Positions 60,002 through 64,000 of a DNA stretch of 64,000 bases are shown here, one piece after another (within the stretch, counting starts at the first letter, position 1; every line of letters begins with the position of its first letter). The stretch is from assembly GCF_009728835.1 (NCBI RefSeq), contig NZ_CP033455.1, positions 372,001 through 436,000 on the forward strand, given 5' to 3'. This DNA comes from Ehrlichia ruminantium (GTDB lineage Bacteria > Pseudomonadota > Alphaproteobacteria > Rickettsiales > Anaplasmataceae). Below the pieces are notes generated by a model. It searched no databases. It saw only the letters and a list, made by a program, of their open reading frames with translations, and had not been told where the DNA came from. A program made the translations under genes and the position numbers.

Positions 60002-60721
60002 AGTTTGCTCGGTAAAAATGAGATTTTTCCACATCGTGATAAATGCGTCAATGACTATATTATAAATGTTAAGAATTTGTCGTTTGCTTATGCTAAAAAA
60101 AGAGTGATTGATAACATTAGTTTTCAAGTAAGGTTTGGTGAAATTGTTACAATCTTAGGACCAAATGGTGGAGGTAAAACAACATTGATTCGAATTCTGG
60201 TTGGGATATATAAAAATTATCTAGGAATAGTGGAGTATGCTAGAAATTTTGTGATAGGATATTTACCACAGAATTTTAGTGTAAATTCTCTTATTCCAAT
60301 GACTGTTGAATACTTTTTAGTATCTAGTTATACAAAATGTAGGAAAAAGCTAAGTTTAAATAACGTATTAAAAGATGTAGATGTTGTGAAAATCTTAAAC
60401 AAGCAAATGTCAGAAATATCTCATGGAGAATTACAATTAGTTTTGCTTGCAAGATGTCTAATGCTTAATCCTGATATCATAATTTTGGATGAACCTGTAA
60501 GTTGTATGGATGTTAATGCAAAAGATAGTTTTTATAAATTAATCAATAAGTTAATATTAAGATATAACTTGAGTGTGATTATGACTTCTCATGATTTGCA
60601 TTTTGTTATGGCAACTTCCTACCGTGTTATATGTATTAATAAAAGTATTTACTGTGAAGGATCTCCTAATGAAATTGTGAAAAATGAAAAATTTTTAAAA
60701 ATGTTTTCATCTTATGTTTAG
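59993..60721 (+). CDS. znuC: Zinc-type ABC transporter ATP-binding protein (ZnuC-like)
   Basis: ATPase subunit for the metal importer that uses the ZnuA-like protein. The 242-aa protein has Walker A GPNGGGKTT at 56-64, the Q-loop YLPQNF, a changed signature ISHGELQ (usual LSGGQ), Walker B IIILDEPVSCMD, and the H-loop TSHDLHFVM. The C-terminal motif KSIYCEGSPNEI agrees with ZnuC. The ATG at 59993 lies inside the divergent znuA by nine bases. A TTG at 60005 is the only other plausible start. The stop overlaps ubiB by eight bases. The permease gene is not in the window. Confidence 0.9.
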   Translation: MFHSLLGKNEIFPHRDKCVNDYIINVKNLSFAYAKKRVIDNISFQVRFGEIVTILGPNGGGKTTLIRILVGIYKNYLGIVEYARNFVIGYLPQNFSVNSLIPMTVEYFLVSSYTKCRKKLSLNNVLKDVDVVKILNKQMSEISHGELQLVLLARCLMLNPDIIILDEPVSCMDVNAKDSFYKLINKLILRYNLSVIMTSHDLHFVMATSYRVICINKSIYCEGSPNEIVKNEKFLKMFSSYV

Positions 60722-62156
60722 TATATTCTCTTATATAGGTTCAATATTAGGTATATTAGTTGTTTTAATACGGTATAATATATTACCTTATACTTACCTG
60801 TTTGCTAACAGATCCATCAGATGTAAGTCTAAGGGAGAAAAAATTTCAATGGCATTGCAAAGATTGGGACCAATTTTTATTAAGTTTGGTCAGTCTATTG
60901 CCTCTAGAGGTGATATTATAGGGGAAGAAGTTGCAAATCATCTTTTATGTTTATGTGATAAATTACCAGCTTTTTCTTATTCTGATGTTGTAAGGATTAT
61001 TGAAGAAGATTTTAAATGTGCAATAAGTGAAGTATTTTGTGAATTTGAGGAAATTCCAGTTGCTGCTGCATCAATTTCACAAGTGCATAAAGCAAAAGAT
61101 ATTGATGGAAATGTAAGAGCTGTGAAAATTTTGAGACCAAAGATTGGTCAGATTTTTGAAAATAATATCAAATTGATGTTCTGGATAGCAAAAATAGCAC
61201 AATATTTTGAGGGGTTACGGCGTTTTCAGTTGTTAGAACTTGTACAAACATTTAGTGAAATATGTAAAATGGAAATAGATTTACGTTTTGAAGCAGCAAA
61301 TGCTGATGAATTGAGACATAACATGAAAGATGATCCAACATGTTATATCCCTCAGGTAGATTGGAGCAGAACTACAAAACGGATATTAACATTAGAGTGG
61401 GTAGATGCTGTTCCTATATATAGTTTTTATAATTTAAAAAATAATGAAACTCTAGTAAAAAATTTGATATTTTGTTTTTGTAATCAAGTTTATAGAGATA
61501 GGTTATTTCATGCAGATATGCATCCAGGAAATCTTATGGTAGATGCAAATGGCAAGATTGTAATAATAGATTTTGGTATTGTCGGAAGATTGGATAAAGC
61601 TACGTGTATGTATGTGACAGAAATACTTGTGGGATTTATAAAGAGAGATTATCAATATGTTGCTGATGTTCATTATAGAGCAGGATATGTTGATGCAAAA
61701 TATAGTAATTTTATAACAGCTTGTCGTGCTATAGGTGAGCCTATTGTGGGTAAAGATACTAAAGATATTTCTATAGCTGCATTATTAAGTCAGTTGTTCA
61801 AAGTTACTAGTGATTTTAATATGAAATTACAGCCACAACTTTTCTTGTTACAAAAAACTACAGTGTTAGTAGAAGGTGTATGTAGACAATTGTCTCTTAA
61901 TGTTAATATGTGGGAAGTAGCTGAGTTATGGATGGAAAAATATACGATTGATAAGAATAAATATCTTAAAAAATTGAGAAAATCTTGTTTATATCAGACA
62001 GTGCATGATGTTACGTTTTTTATGAAAAAAGTTGATAAGAGTCTAGATTTAATCAACAGTTATTATGAGGCGAATAATTCTAGATTTATTATAAATAAAG
62101 ATATTGTGTGGGTAATAATAGTTATTGTGTTGGTTATTAAGATAATTATTGGATAA
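60714..62156 (+). CDS. ubiB: UbiB/ABC1-family ubiquinone biosynthesis protein
   Basis: Atypical protein-kinase-like ATPase required for ubiquinone synthesis. The 480-aa protein has the family's KFGQ motif at 57-60 (LGPIFIKFGQSIASR), the Ala-rich nucleotide loop AAASISQVHKA around 118-127, and Lys138 in AVKILRPK. HADMHPGNLMVD and VIIDFGIVGRLD (the DFG motif) follow, with a membrane helix at the C-terminus (about 460-479). The C-terminal anchor is shorter than the two helices of E. coli UbiB. It overlaps znuC by eight bases, so the two are translated together. Its stop codon lies in the first unit of the 125-bp array. Confidence 0.94.
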   Translation: MFSIFSYIGSILGILVVLIRYNILPYTYLFANRSIRCKSKGEKISMALQRLGPIFIKFGQSIASRGDIIGEEVANHLLCLCDKLPAFSYSDVVRIIEEDFKCAISEVFCEFEEIPVAAASISQVHKAKDIDGNVRAVKILRPKIGQIFENNIKLMFWIAKIAQYFEGLRRFQLLELVQTFSEICKMEIDLRFEAANADELRHNMKDDPTCYIPQVDWSRTTKRILTLEWVDAVPIYSFYNLKNNETLVKNLIFCFCNQVYRDRLFHADMHPGNLMVDANGKIVIIDFGIVGRLDKATCMYVTEILVGFIKRDYQYVADVHYRAGYVDAKYSNFITACRAIGEPIVGKDTKDISIAALLSQLFKVTSDFNMKLQPQLFLLQKTTVLVEGVCRQLSLNVNMWEVAELWMEKYTIDKNKYLKKLRKSCLYQTVHDVTFFMKKVDKSLDLINSYYEANNSRFIINKDIVWVIIVIVLVIKIIIG

Positions 62157-63100
62157 AAAGGGTGAATTAAATTCCAGTTATTAATTGGTTTGTAAGTGTA
62201 TTAGTACTTGTCTATGGTAAGGACTTTCGATAGTTTAGCCTATAGATGGTTCTTACTTGGTGTTAGGATGATTTTTAGATAAAAGATGAATTTTGTTCCT
62301 ATTGTTAGTTGATGTATAAGTGTATTAGTACTTGTCTATGGTAGGGGCTTTCGATAGTTTATCCTATAGATGGTTCTTACTTGGTGTTAGGATGATTTTT
62401 GGATAAAAGATGAATTTTGTTCCTATTGTTAATTGGCTTATAAGTATATTGGTACTTATTTGTGGTAGTAACTTTCGATAGTTTAGCCTATAGATAATTC
62501 TTACTTGGTGTTGGGGGTAATTTTTGGATAAAAGATGAATTTTGTTCCTATTGTTAATTGATGTGTAAATGTATTGGTACTTGTCTATAGTAGCGGTTTT
62601 TGGTAGTTTATCCTATAGATAGTTCTTACTTGGTGTTAGAATGATTTTTGGATAAAAGATGAATTTTGTTCCTATTGTTAGTTGATGTATAAGTGTATTA
62701 GTACTTGTCTATGGTAGGGACTTTCGATAGTTTAGCCTATAGATAGTTCTTACTTGGTGTTGGGGGTAATTTTTGGATAAAAGATGAATTTTGTTCCTAT
62801 TGTTAATTGATGTATAAATATATTGGTATTTGTCTATGGTAGGGACTTTCGATAGTTTAGCCTATAGATAGTTCTTACTTGGTGTTGGGGGTAATTTTTG
62901 GATAAAAGATGAATTTTATTCCTATTGTTAATTGATGTATAAGTGTATTTGTACTTGTCTATGGTAGGGACTTTCGATAGTTTAGCCTATAGATAGTTCT
63001 TACTTGGTGTTAGGGTGATTTTTGGATAAGAGATGAATTTTGTTCCTATTGTTAATTGGCTTATAAGTATATTGGTACTTATTTGTGGTAGTAACTTTCA
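62152..63100. repeat. 124-126 bp tandem array made of copies of the next gene's 5' end
   Basis: The phrase GATAAAAGATGAATTTTG (variants included) begins units at 62152, 62278, 62402, 62527, 62651, 62776, 62901 and 63025. The last unit is the true start of the MFS gene. Each unit carries the gene's ATG region, roughly its first 40 codons in decayed form, and the sequence upstream of the start. The first unit overlaps the ubiB stop and is the most diverged. In most units the frame stops after seven or eight codons. In the 62402 unit it runs for 23 codons. Confidence 0.95.
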
Positions 63101-64000
63101 GATAACTTACTCTATAATAAATCCTTACATTGCTCAAGATTTAAGTTTAAGTCTTACATACATTGCACTAGCAGCATCAATGCATATGTGGTGTTTTTCT
63201 ATTTTTCAGCTATTTAGTGGATTGATGCTGGATTATTATGGTGTGAAAAAAATATTGCCAATATCAATGTTGAGTATATTGATTGGTACTTTTTTATTTT
63301 CTTATTCTGATTATAGGATATGTTTTTTTGTATCACAAATTTTTCTGTCTTTTGGAGCATCTTTTGGTTTTATAGGTGCTGGGTATATTAGCTATAAGTT
63401 TTTTTCGTATTTGAAATCAGGGGTCATGTTTGGACTTGTACAAGCAATATATAGTATTTCTTCTTTATTAATGGAGCATCTCTATACATTTTTGACTTCG
63501 TATGGAATATCATGGAGGTACTTAATACAGTATATAGAGTATGCTGAAATAATTGTACTTATTTTAACGTTATTGTTAACAGATTGTAAGTTATCAGTGA
63601 ATTTAAAGAGAAGTAATATTAATATATCGAAATTACTATCAGAGGTATTTTATGATGTTCTTGAGATAGTACTACTAAGAGATATGTGGTTTTTTACGAT
63701 AGTCGGTAGTTTAATGTTTGGTATTTTTCTCTCAGTAGCAGTGTTGTGGGGACAAAAGTTGTTAATAGCTTTGAATTTGAACACGTATTATTTGGCACTT
63801 ATACATTCTGTTATTTGGATAGGATTTGCTATAGGATCTCCTTTAGTGAATTTAATTTCTCATGTTTTGAAAAATAGAAAGTATGTTTTGATGAGTTTTT
63901 GTATTTTGCAATGTGTGAGTTTAACGTTACTGTTGTTTAGTAGTAATTCGTATGTTTTATGTGTTTTGATGTTTATATTTGGATTTGCATCTGGAGGACA
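63033..64000 (+). CDS. Major facilitator superfamily transporter (3' end outside window)
   Basis: The frame from ATG 63033 is open to the window edge (322 codons). It encodes at least eight hydrophobic helices. GLMLDYYGVKKIL between helices 2 and 3 fits the MFS loop motif G-x-x-x-D-x-x-G-x-[RK]. ISYKFFSYLKSGVMFGLVQ and SYGISWRYL fit the helix 4-5 region, with a long cytoplasmic loop rich in Lys/Ser at about residues 185-205. The substrate is unknown. The start is fixed by the array: the same ATG region is copied in every upstream unit, and this is the only copy that continues. Confidence 0.85.
   Translation, partial: MNFVPIVNWLISILVLICGSNFQITYSIINPYIAQDLSLSLTYIALAASMHMWCFSIFQLFSGLMLDYYGVKKILPISMLSILIGTFLFSYSDYRICFFVSQIFLSFGASFGFIGAGYISYKFFSYLKSGVMFGLVQAIYSISSLLMEHLYTFLTSYGISWRYLIQYIEYAEIIVLILTLLLTDCKLSVNLKRSNINISKLLSEVFYDVLEIVLLRDMWFFTIVGSLMFGIFLSVAVLWGQKLLIALNLNTYYLALIHSVIWIGFAIGSPLVNLISHVLKNRKYVLMSFCILQCVSLTLLLFSSNSYVLCVLMFIFGFASGG

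Noticed and set aside
2076-63100. Repeat arrays as CRISPR
   Set aside because: All arrays are direct head-to-tail repeats with units of 110-210 bp and no unique spacers. No cas gene is present.

Overview
The window looks like a chromosomal segment of an Ehrlichia, most likely E. ruminantium or a close relative. This is inferred from the very A+T-rich sequence, long non-coding spacers and direct tandem repeats of about 115-210 bp abutting genes. The alphaproteobacterial housekeeping genes (gyrA, nth, htpG, purB, mnmA, recR, ubiB, coq7) and clusters of small membrane-anchored paralogues without recognisable outside relatives fit too. No phage, insertion sequence or CRISPR was seen.

Layout. 1-3.9 kb: the end of a PgpA-like gene, then dsbB and coq7 (overlapping), a 141-bp tandem array and mnmA. 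4.6-29.8 kb: fourteen divergent copies of one single-pass membrane protein family (called here family 1, subgroups A and B), interrupted only by a UvrD-type helicase, with a decayed copy further on near 30.6 kb. 31.6-41.2 kb: housekeeping block with gyrA-nth, a TPR-like membrane protein, htpG, purB and tRNA-Gly(GCC). 41.6-45.9 kb: three copies of a second membrane family (family 2, signature LLCTG). 46.7-52.7 kb: two very large paralogous membrane proteins (841 and 813 aa) plus a pseudogene fragment of a third. 53.1-62.2 kb: birA, a GST-like gene, a DsbD alpha-domain protein, an iron-type ABC ATPase with tatA, recR, znuA, znuC and ubiB. 62.15-64 kb: a 125-bp tandem array built from the 5' end of an MFS transporter gene, followed by that gene, cut by the window edge.

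How it fits together. The housekeeping genes serve DNA topology and repair (gyrA, nth, uvrD, recR), ubiquinone synthesis (coq7, ubiB), envelope thiol chemistry (dsbB, DsbD alpha domain), metal uptake (znuA, znuC, FbpC-like ATPase), protein export (tatA) and protein folding (htpG). The accessory parts are families of membrane-anchored proteins of unknown role, which I infer to be host-interaction or envelope proteins because they are amplified and diverged. At least two tandem arrays carry duplicated gene ends (the mnmA 3' end and the MFS 5' end), which suggests that slippage or unequal exchange at gene termini shapes this genome.
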